From Peptoniphilus sp. (GTDB lineage: Bacteria > Bacillota > Clostridia > Tissierellales > Peptoniphilaceae), in contig NZ_JALEOV010000011.1 of NCBI RefSeq assembly GCF_022767005.1, forward strand, positions 1 to 49,824: a DNA stretch of 49,824 nucleotides, given 5' to 3'. Within the stretch, counting starts at the first letter, position 1, and every line of letters begins with the position of its first letter. The notes below the pieces were generated by a model that saw nothing but the letters and a program-made list of their open reading frames with translations, searched no databases and had not been told where the DNA came from. Positions 35,601 to 44,537 of this stretch are shown in pieces. The position numbers and the translations under genes are program-made.

Positions 35601-36915
35601 AAAGATTGCAGAAAAAACCGCCTATGGTTATGTTAAAAAATATTTTGAAAATAAAAATATTTCCCCAATAGAAGTAGATAGATTGGCAAAGGAAATAACT
35701 GATGGCAAAAGAACAAGTGGACAACATCCTGGCGGAGTTATGATTGTTCCAAAGAATAAAAGTATTTTTGATTTCACGCCAATACAATATCCTGCAGATG
35801 ACCCAGCGTCAGGAGTAATAACAACACATTTTGATTATAACTTTATTCATGGAAAGATTTTAAAACTTGATATACTTGGTCACGACGGTCCAACTATTAT
35901 AAAGATGCTTGAAGATTTTACAGGAATTGATTCAAGTAAAATTAGACTTGACGATGAAAAGGTACTATCAATATTTAATAGTGCAGAAATTTTTAATATG
36001 GATGAAGAAATTTTCTCGTGTGATACGGGAACACTTGGTATTCCAGAATTTGGTACATCCTTTGTAATAGCTATGCTTGTGGAAACAAAACCAAAGAGTT
36101 TTGCAGACCTTGTAAGAATTTCTGGGTTATCTCATGGTACTGATGTTTGGATTTCAAATGCTCAGGAACTTGTGAACTCAGGAAGAGCAGAGTTAAAAGA
36201 TGTAATAGCAACTAGAGAAGATATTATGGTTTATTTAATAAATGCTGGTGCAGAAAATAAAATGGCATTTGACACTATGGAAAAGGTAAGAAAAGGAAAG
36301 GGACTTACTGAAGAGCAAGAAAAAATAATGAAGGGGTTAGATTTACCTGAATGGTATATTGATTCTTGTAAAAAAATTAAGTATATGTTTCCAAAGGCTC
36401 ATGCAGTAGCATATGTAATGTTATCATTTAGAATTGCATACTATAAATTAAATTATCCTTTAGCTTTTTACGCAACATTTTTTACTATTAAGCTAAATGA
36501 TTTTAATGGAGAAAATATTATTGAGGGACCAAATTTTTTAAAAAACAGAATTAAGACTTTAAAAGAAATTCAAAATCCAACAGCCAAGGATAAGGGAGAG
36601 ATAAGAGTTTCTGAAGTTGCACTTGAAATGTACGCCAGAGGCTTCGAATTTTTGCCAGCAGATTTATATAAATCAAAGGCTTCAAAGTTCACAATCGAAA
36701 ATGATAAGATAAGAATGCCACTTAGAGCCATACCTGGAATAGGAGAAAACTGTGCAAATAGTATTGAAGAAGAAGCTCAGAAGTCTATTTTTCTGTCAGT
36801 GGAAGATTTTTCTAAGAGAACAAAGGCAGGAAATTCTGTAATAACAATTTTACAAAAAAACGGAATGCTAAATGATCTAGATGAGACCAATCAAATTTCA
36901 TTATTTAATTTTTGA
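32674..36915 (+). CDS. polC: DNA polymerase III subunit alpha, PolC type
   Basis: 1413 residues, starting at TTG 32674 behind AGGTGATGA. Order: N-terminal domain, OB fold (about 225-300), PHP domain split by the 3'-5' exonuclease (VVFDIETTGL, HNAKFDISF and HRAVNDAEAT of the DEDDh type), zinc site CPNC..CPEC, and the polymerase palm with EPDIDLNFAGEYQPQ (catalytic Asp pair) and GQHPGGVMIVP, then helix-hairpin-helix and a beta-clamp motif at the end (QISLFNF). The PHP metal ligands look lost: RIH (319-321) replaces HLH, T353 replaces the His of the VTDH segment, and Y715 replaces the His of NVHYL. Confidence 0.96.
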   Translation: MILLKDIFKKLEVTSIDISEDIYIESIKRNKNTGEVFFIVSAKDELENSLKKNIKEIFSRNLKEYKIYIEFKSSSLYESEDDLICAEILKYNPSSKIWIDEIDIKKENSKIEIKVPTEEAYYTLTKNGFGAYLEKELKVFGSYIINFDFVKEIVEEEHLESFISQIDEAEEVISAKQELETKTKTVNNEGESKTKIINSYGKKEVENIQRLIDVNLNSQKVTVEVDIFNVESRELKNGNFLISLSITDYTTSTLAKIFLKPEKARDFLESFKNGEHVLITGNVSYDNFSKCETIMIRYIEKKDKVIRMDYSKEKRTEFRIHSKMSQMSGVTSFTDFAKRAKLWGHDALAISDTNDVQGFPEAMEAGEATGLKILYGADINFVDDEEKIVTNYDSNKNYNSYVVFDIETTGLSSRKDKITEIGAVKIVDGVIVDRFSQLINPEMEIPQVVVELTGISNSKVENEPTIEEIIPKFFDFAKGSVLVAHNAKFDISFIRREYANNNLEFNHPILDTLILARAIMTDMKRFNLGTLCKNLGVSLIGAHRAVNDAEATSAMFIKLIEKFKKDKEFNFDNLNKEIVNIDSKRLFESSLLLLVKNEVGLKNLYKLISASHMQFYNFSPKVPRTLLDKYREGILVGSGLASSELFDAVYRRCPDHQLLEIAKYYDFLEIQPASDNIIEIQDGKFSVDDIREINEKIVWLGEKLGIPVIADSNTYYLEESEDILRRIVLNGKPGRPDPRANREQKFYFKTTEEMLDEFSYLGNQKAYEVVITNTNKIKNEIESIKPIPDGKYPPVIEGSDESLREMTYKRAHEIYGDILPQIVEERLEKELKSIISNGYSVLYIIAQKLVKKSNDDGFLVGSRGSVGSSFVATMSGITEVNPLPPHYICPNCKHSEFTKNLEFGSGVDMPDKLCPECGTPMKKDGHNIPFEVFLGFYGDKEPDIDLNFAGEYQPQAHKYTEELFGKGYVFRAGTIGKIAEKTAYGYVKKYFENKNISPIEVDRLAKEITDGKRTSGQHPGGVMIVPKNKSIFDFTPIQYPADDPASGVITTHFDYNFIHGKILKLDILGHDGPTIIKMLEDFTGIDSSKIRLDDEKVLSIFNSAEIFNMDEEIFSCDTGTLGIPEFGTSFVIAMLVETKPKSFADLVRISGLSHGTDVWISNAQELVNSGRAELKDVIATREDIMVYLINAGAENKMAFDTMEKVRKGKGLTEEQEKIMKGLDLPEWYIDSCKKIKYMFPKAHAVAYVMLSFRIAYYKLNYPLAFYATFFTIKLNDFNGENIIEGPNFLKNRIKTLKEIQNPTAKDKGEIRVSEVALEMYARGFEFLPADLYKSKASKFTIENDKIRMPLRAIPGIGENCANSIEEEAQKSIFLSVEDFSKRTKAGNSVITILQKNGMLNDLDETNQISLFNF

Positions 36916-36918
36916 AAG

Positions 36919-36946
36919 TTGTAATTTTAGCAATATGTGTTATAAT
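36919..36946 (+). promoter_or_regulatory. Promoter upstream of rimP-nusA-infB
   Basis: -35 TTGTAA (36919-36924), 16-base spacer, perfect -10 TATAAT (36941-36946), right after the polC stop. Transcripts would start near 36953, just ahead of a strong terminator. Confidence 0.6.
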
Positions 36947-36970
36947 TTAATAAGAAAGATATTTTAGTGT

Positions 36971-37000
36971 AAAGAGTGGGTTAACCCACTCTTTGTTTTT
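36971..37000 (+). terminator. Strong terminator or attenuator between promoter and rimP
   Basis: A perfect 10-bp stem, AAAGAGTGGG with CCCACTCTTT around TTAA, followed by GTTTTTT. It ends about 18 bases before the rimP start. It stops transcription from polC, and it also lies about 20 bases downstream of the predicted rimP promoter start, so the operon must be controlled by readthrough or another promoter. Confidence 0.85.
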
Positions 37001-37017
37001 TAGTAGTGAGGTGTTAA

Positions 37018-37479
37018 GTGAATAAAAAAGAATTAAAAAAAGAGATTTACCCACTAGCTGAAGAGGTAGCAGAAGAACTAGGTTACGAAATTGTGGACAT
37101 AGAATTTCAAAATGGATCAAAACACGACCTTCTATCAATTTTTATTTACAAAAAAGAAGGAATTGATCTTGATGACTGCACAGAAATGAGTAGAAATTTA
37201 GAGAAAAAATTGGATAATCTTGAAATTTTAAAAAATCCTTATTATCTTGAAATTTCTTCACCGGGACTTGATAGACCTTTAAAAACAAAAGATGACTATA
37301 GAAGAAATATTGGAAATGAAGTTGATGTAAAACTTTATGCACCAATTGACGGAAAAAAAGAATTTAGTTTTGTTTTAGACAAATACGACGATGAAAATTT
37401 TTATTGTAAAATTGATGATGAAGATATTGTTATACCTATTAAATCAATTTCATCTATGAAACAAACTATTAAATTTTAA
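37018..37479 (+). CDS. rimP: Ribosome maturation factor RimP
   Basis: 153 residues, two-domain RimP fold. Signatures are YEIVDIEFQNG, IDLDDCTEMSRNLEKKLD and YYLEISSPGLDRPL. It helps assemble the 30S subunit. The start is GTG 37018 with GAGGTG 8-9 bases upstream. The conserved order rimP-nusA-rnpM-infB-rbfA-nrnA-truB-ribF follows. Confidence 0.96.
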   Translation: MNKKELKKEIYPLAEEVAEELGYEIVDIEFQNGSKHDLLSIFIYKKEGIDLDDCTEMSRNLEKKLDNLEILKNPYYLEISSPGLDRPLKTKDDYRRNIGNEVDVKLYAPIDGKKEFSFVLDKYDDENFYCKIDDEDIVIPIKSISSMKQTIKF

Positions 37480-37490
37480 TGGAGGATTAA

Positions 37491-38768
37491 ATGAACCAAG
37501 AGTTTATAGACGCTTTGAATGAAATTGAAAAGGAAAAAGGGATTTCTAAAGAAATTGTCTTCGAAGCATTGGAATCAGCTTTAGTTTCTAGTTATAGAAA
37601 AAATTATGGCACATCTCAAAATGTAATTGTTAATATGAATAGAGAAACTGGAGAAATTAAGTTATTTGCATCAAAAGATGTTGTCGAAAATGTTGAAGAT
37701 GATCAACTTCAAATATCTTTAGAAGATGCAAAAAAAATAGACCCAAAATACGAAGTTGGAGATGTCTATAATTTAGAAATACATCCAAAAAACTTTGGCA
37801 GAATTGCAGCTCAAACGGCTAAACAAGTTGTTATTCAAAGAATAAAAGATGCAGAAAGAGATATTGTTTTCGAAGAATTTGTTGAAAGAGAAAAAGAAAT
37901 TATCACTGGAGTGGTTCAAAGAAAAGCGTACAACAATGTATATGTAGATTTAGGAACAACTGAAGCTGTTCTACCATATAGCGAACAAATTAGCAATGAA
38001 AAATATGATCACGGCGATAGATATAAAATGTTAATTTTATCAGTTGAAAAATCTACTAAAGGTCCGCAAATTATTCTTTCAAGGTCACATCCAGATTTAA
38101 TTAAAAGACTTTTCGAATTAGAAGTTCCTGAGGTTAGTGAAGGAATAGTAGAAATTTATTCTATATCAAGGGAAGCTGGTTCAAGAACAAAAATAGCAGT
38201 ATTTTCAAGAGATCCTGAGGTAGACCCTCTAGGAGCTTGTGTTGGATACAAGGGTCAAAGAGTTAATGCGATTGTAGATGAAATTCATAATGAAAAAATT
38301 GATATAGTTATTTATGAAAAAGAAATTGACAAATTTATTGCAAATTCTTTAAGTCCATCAAAAGTAGAAAAAGTTTTTGTAAATGAAGCTGAAAAATCTG
38401 CACTTGCAATAGTTCCAGATTACCAATTATCTCTTGCCATAGGTAAGGAAGGACAAAATGTTAGACTTGCTGCCAAGCTTACTGGATGGAAAATTGACAT
38501 TAAATCTAATGAACAATTTGAAGCTTATCTAGAAGATAGAGGAATTACTGAAGAAGAGTTAGCTGACGAATTTGCAAATGCAAAGAAAGAAATGCATGAA
38601 GAAATGGAAAGTTCTGATGAAATTCATAGTTCTGAAGACTTCTCTAAAAATACTGAAATAAAAGAAATTCAAGAAGATGACAATTTGGAATTAGATTTTT
38701 CCAAAAAAGAAAATGAAGACGCTGATAAGTTTGAAGAAATAAAAGAAAATGAAGAAAATGATGATTAA
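37491..38768 (+). CDS. nusA: Transcription termination/antitermination factor NusA
   Basis: 425 residues. The N-terminal RNA-polymerase-binding domain (1 to about 130) is followed by S1 ([18 protein letters not shown]), KH1 with [14 protein letters not shown] and KH2 with [20 protein letters not shown]. The last 80 residues are acidic and low complexity, in place of the AR repeats of E. coli, as usual in Bacillota. NusA promotes pausing and termination and often controls its own operon. GGAGG precedes the ATG. Confidence 0.96.
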   Translation: MNQEFIDALNEIEKEKGISKEIVFEALESALVSSYRKNYGTSQNVIVNMNRETGEIKLFASKDVVENVEDDQLQISLEDAKKIDPKYEVGDVYNLEIHPKNFGRIAAQTAKQVVIQRIKDAERDIVFEEFVEREKEIITGVVQRKAYNNVYVDLGTTEAVLPYSEQISNEKYDHGDRYKMLILSVEKSTKGPQIILSRSHPDLIKRLFELEVPEVSEGIVEIYSISREAGSRTKIAVFSRDPEVDPLGACVGYKGQRVNAIVDEIHNEKIDIVIYEKEIDKFIANSLSPSKVEKVFVNEAEKSALAIVPDYQLSLAIGKEGQNVRLAAKLTGWKIDIKSNEQFEAYLEDRGITEEELADEFANAKKEMHEEMESSDEIHSSEDFSKNTEIKEIQEDDNLELDFSKKENEDADKFEEIKENEENDD

Positions 38769-38794
38769 AAATTCTTAATTTAACGGAGTAAAAA

Positions 38795-39058
38795 ATGACT
38801 AAAATTAGGAAAATACCCATGCGTACTTGCATAGGTTGTCGTGAACAAAAACCAAAAAAAGATTTAATTAGAGTGGTTAAAAACAAAGATGATGAAATCT
38901 TTATAGATAAAACTGGAAAGGCAAATGGAAGAGGAGCTTATTTATGTAATGACAAAAATTGTTTGGAAAAAGCGATAAAGTCAAAATCCCTAAATAGGGC
39001 ATTTAAAACAGAAATTAGTGAGGAAATATATGAAAAACTAATTAATTCTGTGGATTAA
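38795..39058 (+). CDS. rnpM: YlxR/RnpM family RNA-binding protein
   Basis: 87 residues. The YlxR signature reads IPMRTCIGCREQKPKKDLIR, then the GKANGRGAYLC motif. Recent work on B. subtilis YlxR (RnpM) connects it to RNase P. It sits between nusA and infB as in most Bacillota. The L7Ae-like ylxQ gene that commonly follows is missing here, with infB beginning 24 bases downstream. Confidence 0.93.
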   Translation: MTKIRKIPMRTCIGCREQKPKKDLIRVVKNKDDEIFIDKTGKANGRGAYLCNDKNCLEKAIKSKSLNRAFKTEISEEIYEKLINSVD

Positions 39059-39082
39059 GCTTCTTTTGAGGAGGTGTTCAAT

Positions 39083-41389
39083 TTGTCAAAAATTAGAGTG
39101 CACGCATTGGCAAAGGAAATTGGTATTACTAGCAAAGAATTAATTTTAAAATTAAATGAAATGCAAATACCTGTAAAAAACCATATGTCAACTTTAGAAA
39201 GTGCTGATGAAGAAAAAATAAGAAAATTATATACAAAAAATTCTTCTAAGAATGAATCTCCTGTAAAGAATAATAATTCTAAAAATAATAGAGATACAAA
39301 AGATAAAAGAAAAGTTACAGATTCTAATAAGAAAAAACAAGAAAATCATATTAGACATAATGAAGTTAAAAATCAAAAGAAACATGATCAATTAAATAAA
39401 GATTCCTTTGATGAAAACAAAAAGGAAATTCATAAAAATAAAATTCACAAGATAAAAAAAGAAGATTCTTTTGATGATGAAAATTTTAGTAAAAATCAAA
39501 AGAAAAAATTTAAAAATAATAAAGAAAATAAAAAGGAAATTAACAACTCCTATAATAGAGATTTAACTAAGAAAAAGCCAAAGAAAAAAGTTAAATCAAG
39601 ACACAAAACGGAAGAAGATAGCAAAGGAGATGATCCTATAATAGTGATTGCACCAATTACAGTAAAAGATTTTGCAGATCAACTTGGAGTATCTGTATCT
39701 ACAGTAATTACTAAATTAATAAGCCTCGGAGTTATGGCTAATCAAAATCAAAGTATTGATGAAGATACTTGTGTTCTTTTAGCAGATGAACTTGGCATTG
39801 AAATTGAAATAGAAGAACAAAAACTCGATGATTCAATTGAAGAAGAATATGGACTGTTAAAAAAAGATAAAGAAACAGATTTAAAAACTAGACCGCCTGT
39901 TGTTACAGTAATGGGACACGTTGACCACGGTAAGACATCTCTACTTGATTCCATTAAAAAAACTCATGTAACTCAATCAGAAGCTGGTGGAATTACTCAA
40001 CATATTGGAGCTTACACAGTTAATTTAGCTGGAAAGAAAATTACTTTTTTAGACACACCTGGACACGAAGCTTTCACTTCTATGAGACTTAGAGGAGCGC
40101 AAACGACAGACATTGCTGTACTTGTTGTCGCTGCAGACGATGGTGTAATGCCACAAACTATTGAAGCTATTTCACATGCTAGATCTGCTGAAGTTCCTAT
40201 TATTGTTGCAATTACAAAAATTGACAAGCCTGAAGCCAATCCCGAAAAGGTAAAACAAGAACTTATGAATGAAAATTTAGTTGCTGAAGAATGGGGAGGA
40301 GATACAATAGTTGTTGGTGTTTCTTCAAAAACTGGTGAAGGTATTGACGAACTTCTTGAAATGATTCTTCTAGTTGCTGAAATGAGGGAATTAAAGGCTA
40401 ACCCTAACAGACGAGCTATTGGTACAATTATTGAAGCAAACTTAGATAAGGCTAAAGGTCCTATGGCTACTGTTCTTATAAAAAACGGTACCTTAAGATT
40501 TGGAGATTCAATTGTATCTGGGGTATGTTCAGGAAGAATTAGAGCAATGGAAGATGATAAGGGCAAGAAAGTTAAAAAAGCTGGTCCGTCTATGCCAGTG
40601 GTAGTTCTTGGACTTAACGACGTTCCTAACGCAGGTGATACAATTTATGCAGTAAAAGACGATAAGACAGCAAAGGCTATTGCAGATAAAAACGCCGAAA
40701 TTACTAGAGAAAAAAGACTTAGCCAAACTACAAAAATTAGCTTAGATAATTTATTCGAAAAAATTTCTGAAGAAGATGTAAAAGAATTAAATATAGTTGT
40801 AAAAGCTGACGTAAAGGGTTCCGTAGAAGCATTGAATCAATCACTTCTAAAACTATCAACAGAAGAAGTAAAAATCTCAATTATTCACTCTGGAGTTGGT
40901 GGAATTAACGAATCTGATGTAACACTCGCTTCTGCATCAAATGCAATTGTAATTGGATTTAATGTAAGGCCAAACATCAATGCCATTGAACTTGCTAAGA
41001 GTGAAGACGTTGAAATTAGAACTTATAGAGTAATATATGAAATCATAAACGATATCGAACAAGCAGCAAAGGGTATGCTTGACCCCGATATTGTAGAAGA
41101 AATTCTTGGAAGATGTGAAATTAGACAAACATTTAAACTTCCTAACAATCAGATGGTTGCAGGGGTATATGTTTTAAATGGTAAAATTTTAAGAAATTCT
41201 AAAGTGAAAGTTCTTAGAGATGACGTAGTTATTCATGAAGGCGATATTTCTTCTCTAAAGAGATTTAAAGACGATACAAAGGAACTTGCAACTGGATTTG
41301 AAGGTGGTCTTGTAATCGATGGTTTTAACGACATTAAAGAGGGAGACCTTCTTGAATCCTATATAATAAAGGAAGTTAAGAGATCATAA
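39083..41389 (+). CDS. infB: Translation initiation factor IF-2
   Basis: 768 residues, starting at TTG 39083 because GAGGAGG (39068-39074) is spaced 8 bases ahead; a GTG at 39074 would lie inside that site. First IF2_N domain at 1-50, then a Lys/Asn-rich disordered linker (about 55-180), a second IF2_N domain (ITVKDFADQLGVSVSTVI), the GTPase with GHVDHGKTS, DTPGHEAF and ITKID, and the beta-barrel domains that bind fMet-tRNA. The stop shares an A with the rbfA ATG. Confidence 0.96.
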   Translation: MSKIRVHALAKEIGITSKELILKLNEMQIPVKNHMSTLESADEEKIRKLYTKNSSKNESPVKNNNSKNNRDTKDKRKVTDSNKKKQENHIRHNEVKNQKKHDQLNKDSFDENKKEIHKNKIHKIKKEDSFDDENFSKNQKKKFKNNKENKKEINNSYNRDLTKKKPKKKVKSRHKTEEDSKGDDPIIVIAPITVKDFADQLGVSVSTVITKLISLGVMANQNQSIDEDTCVLLADELGIEIEIEEQKLDDSIEEEYGLLKKDKETDLKTRPPVVTVMGHVDHGKTSLLDSIKKTHVTQSEAGGITQHIGAYTVNLAGKKITFLDTPGHEAFTSMRLRGAQTTDIAVLVVAADDGVMPQTIEAISHARSAEVPIIVAITKIDKPEANPEKVKQELMNENLVAEEWGGDTIVVGVSSKTGEGIDELLEMILLVAEMRELKANPNRRAIGTIIEANLDKAKGPMATVLIKNGTLRFGDSIVSGVCSGRIRAMEDDKGKKVKKAGPSMPVVVLGLNDVPNAGDTIYAVKDDKTAKAIADKNAEITREKRLSQTTKISLDNLFEKISEEDVKELNIVVKADVKGSVEALNQSLLKLSTEEVKISIIHSGVGGINESDVTLASASNAIVIGFNVRPNINAIELAKSEDVEIRTYRVIYEIINDIEQAAKGMLDPDIVEEILGRCEIRQTFKLPNNQMVAGVYVLNGKILRNSKVKVLRDDVVIHEGDISSLKRFKDDTKELATGFEGGLVIDGFNDIKEGDLLESYIIKEVKRS

Positions 41390-41742
41390 TGAACAATAAG
41401 AGAATTAATAGAATATCTGAAGAAGTAAAAAGAATAATTTCAAATATTGTCCAAAATGAACTAAAAGATCCTAGAATTCCTTCTATTACAAGTATTTCTC
41501 ATGTAGATGTAACTAATGATTTATCTTTTGCAAAAGTTTATGTTTCCGTACTAGGAAATGATTCTGATAGAGATGAAGCAGTAGAAGGGTTAAATTCTGC
41601 AAAGGGATTTATAAAAAAAGAATTGGCAAAAAAAATCAAATTGAGAGCAATGCCTGAACTTATTTTTATTAAGGATGATTCAATAGAAAAGGCTCTTGAG
41701 CTTGACAAATTAATTGACGAGGTAAATCGTGGAAATGATTAA
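41389..41742 (+). CDS. rbfA: Ribosome-binding factor A
   Basis: 117 residues with a KH-like fold: RINRISEEVKRIISNIVQNE, LKDPRIPSITSISHVDVTND and LRAMPELIFIKDDS are classic RbfA. It binds 30S precursors near helix 1 of 16S rRNA. It starts within the infB stop codon (TAATG) and its end overlaps nrnA by 14 bases. Confidence 0.96.
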   Translation: MNNKRINRISEEVKRIISNIVQNELKDPRIPSITSISHVDVTNDLSFAKVYVSVLGNDSDRDEAVEGLNSAKGFIKKELAKKIKLRAMPELIFIKDDSIEKALELDKLIDEVNRGND

Positions 41743-42709
41743 TTTAAAAGAACTTTCTTCTGAATTAAAAAATTTAATTAATGAAAGTGAAAATATTGCA
41801 GTTGCTTCTCATCTAAATCCAGATGGAGATAATTTAGGATCTGTTACAGCCATGGTTGGGATGTTAAAAAAACTTGGTAAAAATGCTGTTTATGTGTTAG
41901 ATGACACTATTCCAAATTCCTTTAAATTCTTGCCAAATTTATCATACGCAAAAAGTCCTGACAAAATAAATAATGCTTTTGATTTATTTATTGCATTAGA
42001 CTCATCTGACGAAAATAGAATGGGCGACAATATTAAAAAAATTTTTGAAACATCAAAAAAAACTGTAAATATTGACCATCATTTTAGTAATACAAAATTT
42101 GCCGATTTAAATATTGTTGACGACAAATCTCCTGCAACTTGTGAAGTCCTTGCAAGAATTTTTGAAACTCTTGATTTAGAACTAAATAAAGATATTGCAA
42201 CTTCACTTTTTACTGGACTTTCAACAGATACCGGTTCATTTAAATATAGCTCTGTAAATTCAAATACATTTTTAATTGCATCGAACTTATTTAAATACGA
42301 TATTGATATAAATGAAGTGACAGTAAATGTTTATCAAAGTAGATCTAGACAAAAAACGGATTTATTGATACGAGCAATGAACTCTATTGAATATTTTGAC
42401 AATGACAAAATTGCAGTTGTCTTTGTTACAAAGGATGACATGATAAAATCAAAGGCTGAAAAGGCTGATGCAGACGGAATAGTTGAATTTGTAAGAGATA
42501 TTGATAGTGTTGAACTTGCAGTTTTATTAAAAGAAAAAGACGACTGTATTAGACTATCGCTAAGATCAAAGTCCTATCTTGATTGCACAAAAGTTGCTTC
42601 AAAATTTAATGGTGGCGGTCATGTCAGAGCTTCTGGAGGTACAATTAATCATACAGATTTAAACAAAGCAAAAGAAGATGTAGTAAAAGTAGCTGAAGAA
42701 CAATTATGA
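41729..42709 (+). CDS. nrnA: Bifunctional oligoribonuclease/PAP phosphatase (DHH family)
   Basis: 326 residues. The DHH-DHHA1 phosphoesterase has SHLNPDGDNLGS, ALDSSDENR, NIDHHFSN and STDTGSFKYSS for two metals, and the C-terminal DHHA1 motif GGGHVRASGG. NrnA degrades nano-RNAs and 3'-phosphoadenosine phosphate. GTG 41729 is 5 bases after GAGGT; ATG 41735 is a possible alternative two codons in. It overlaps truB by 4 bases. Confidence 0.94.
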   Translation: MEMINLKELSSELKNLINESENIAVASHLNPDGDNLGSVTAMVGMLKKLGKNAVYVLDDTIPNSFKFLPNLSYAKSPDKINNAFDLFIALDSSDENRMGDNIKKIFETSKKTVNIDHHFSNTKFADLNIVDDKSPATCEVLARIFETLDLELNKDIATSLFTGLSTDTGSFKYSSVNSNTFLIASNLFKYDIDINEVTVNVYQSRSRQKTDLLIRAMNSIEYFDNDKIAVVFVTKDDMIKSKAEKADADGIVEFVRDIDSVELAVLLKEKDDCIRLSLRSKSYLDCTKVASKFNGGGHVRASGGTINHTDLNKAKEDVVKVAEEQL

Positions 42710-43605
42710 TAGATGGGCTTTTAATTTTTGACAAAGAAAAGGGAATAACTTCTCACGATTTAGTTTATAAAGTTAGAAAAAAATTAGGCATAAAAAAAGT
42801 AGGCCACACTGGAACTCTTGATCCAATGGCGACAGGAGTTCTCGTTATTTCCATTGGCAAGGCAACAAAGATTAGTGATTATATTCTATCTAGTGATAAG
42901 GTATATAAAGCAAAAATTAAACTTGGAATTTTAACTGATACCTACGACATAACTGGAAATATTTTAGATGAAAAAGAAGTTAATTTTACTGAAGAAGAAA
43001 TTAAGGAAACTTTAGTTAAATTCACTGGCAAAATTTCTCAAAAACCTCCAATTTATTCTGCCTTAAAAGTTAATGGAAAAAAACTTTATGAATATGCAAG
43101 AGAAGGTAAAGATGTTGAGATCAAAAAAAGAGATATAGAAATTTATAAAAATGAACTTATAGATTTTAATGGTAGTGATGAATTTACTGTTTTAGTTGAC
43201 GTTTCTAAGGGCACATATATAAGGTCCCTTGCAAATGATATTGGAAAATATCTTGGAACTTTTGGAACTTTAACTGAACTTAGACGTATAAGAACAGGAA
43301 ATTTTAAAATTGAAGACTCCATAACAGTTTCTGACTTTGAAAAATTAAGCATCAATGAAATAAAAGAAAAAATTCTACCTATGGATTTAGCTCTTAGCAA
43401 TTTAAAAAGACTTGATATTCCAAGTTTTTTTTGCAAAAAATTTTTGATGGGACAATTTTATAAACTAGACAAAAATCTTATTAATGAAGATTATAGAATT
43501 TATTCAAATGATAGATTTTTAGGCATTGGAGAAATTAGAAAAAAAGATGGAGAAATTTTTCTCAAGATGAAAAAGAATTTAATGGTGACTTATGAAAATA
43601 ATTGA
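42706..43605 (+). CDS. truB: tRNA pseudouridine-55 synthase
   Basis: 299 residues. The catalytic Asp is D39 in GHTGTLDPMATGVL, with KVYKAKIKLG, QKPPIYSALKVNGKKLYEYAREG and KGTYIRSLANDIG. It makes pseudouridine-55 in the T-loop of elongator tRNAs. It overlaps nrnA by 4 bases and ribF by 14. Confidence 0.96.
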   Translation: MIDGLLIFDKEKGITSHDLVYKVRKKLGIKKVGHTGTLDPMATGVLVISIGKATKISDYILSSDKVYKAKIKLGILTDTYDITGNILDEKEVNFTEEEIKETLVKFTGKISQKPPIYSALKVNGKKLYEYAREGKDVEIKKRDIEIYKNELIDFNGSDEFTVLVDVSKGTYIRSLANDIGKYLGTFGTLTELRRIRTGNFKIEDSITVSDFEKLSINEIKEKILPMDLALSNLKRLDIPSFFCKKFLMGQFYKLDKNLINEDYRIYSNDRFLGIGEIRKKDGEIFLKMKKNLMVTYENN

Positions 43606-44500
43606 AATAGACTTAAATTATATTGCAAATGAAGAATCAGTTATAGCACTTGGAAATTTTGATGGAGTTCACAGAGGACATATTGCACTGATAAATAAGG
43701 CAATAGAAAATGCTAAAAAATTAAATATTAAGTCAAGTCTTTTACTTTTTAACGAGCACACAGATAACCTTGTAAAGGTAGGAAAGAAAGAGATTATTAC
43801 AACTAACAAGACAAAGTTTGAAATTCTAGAAAATTTAGGCATAGATTTGATTTATCTCATTAATTTTACAAAGGAGTTTATGTCTTATAGCCCAATTAAA
43901 TTTTTAGATTGCTTTTTAGCAAAAAATTTAAAAATTAAAGGCGTCGTCGTTGGTTATGATTATACTTATGGATATAAAAAATCTGGAAATGTAGAATTTT
44001 TAAAAAAGAATAAGTATTTATTTGAATCTGTTGAAGTAATAGATCAAATTTCTTACAATGGAGAAAAAATTTCATCATCTTTAATTCGAAAACTTATTGA
44101 AAGTGGAAAAATAAAAGAAGCGAATTTTTTATTATCAAGACCTTATAAGCTAATTGGAAAGATTATTCATGCTAAGGGATTAGGTAAAAAAATGGGTTAT
44201 CCTACTGCAAATCTTGAACTAATAGATAATTTTGTAATACCAAAGTTTGGAGTATATGATACTGATATTATCATTAAAGGAAAAAGATACAAAGCATCTA
44301 CAAATATTGGAACAAATCCAACTGTTGAACATGATGGTGTAAAAATTGAAGCACACATACTTGATTTCACCAAAGATATTTATGGTGATAGTGTAGAACT
44401 TGAACTTTTAAATTTTGTTAGACCTGAACTAAAGTTTAATAATATAGAAGATTTATTTAGTCAAATAGCGAAAGATGTTTTGATTACAAGGAATAGATAA
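43592..44500 (+). CDS. ribF: Bifunctional riboflavin kinase/FAD synthetase
   Basis: 302 residues. The N-terminal adenylyltransferase domain has GNFDGVHRGH and the segment NGEKISSSLIRKLIESG, and the C-terminal kinase domain GKIIHAKGLGKKMGYPTANL and NIGTNPTVEHD. It makes FMN and FAD from riboflavin. GGTGAC precedes the ATG, which lies within the end of truB. No terminator is evident after the stop. Confidence 0.95.
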   Translation: MKIIEIDLNYIANEESVIALGNFDGVHRGHIALINKAIENAKKLNIKSSLLLFNEHTDNLVKVGKKEIITTNKTKFEILENLGIDLIYLINFTKEFMSYSPIKFLDCFLAKNLKIKGVVVGYDYTYGYKKSGNVEFLKKNKYLFESVEVIDQISYNGEKISSSLIRKLIESGKIKEANFLLSRPYKLIGKIIHAKGLGKKMGYPTANLELIDNFVIPKFGVYDTDIIIKGKRYKASTNIGTNPTVEHDGVKIEAHILDFTKDIYGDSVELELLNFVRPELKFNNIEDLFSQIAKDVLITRNR

Positions 44501-44501
44501 C

Positions 44502-44530
44502 TTTACATTTTAAGCATTATATGATAAGAT
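44502..44530 (+). promoter_or_regulatory. Promoter of rpsO
   Basis: -35 TTTACA (44502-44507), 17-base spacer, -10 TAAGAT (44525-44530), directly after the ribF stop. Confidence 0.55.
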
Positions 44531-44537
44531 ATATAAG

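Noticed and set aside
40012..40566. 184-codon minus-strand frame within infB
   Set aside because: It is antisense to the IF-2 GTPase domain, with a low-complexity Ser/Ile-rich translation and no start signal.
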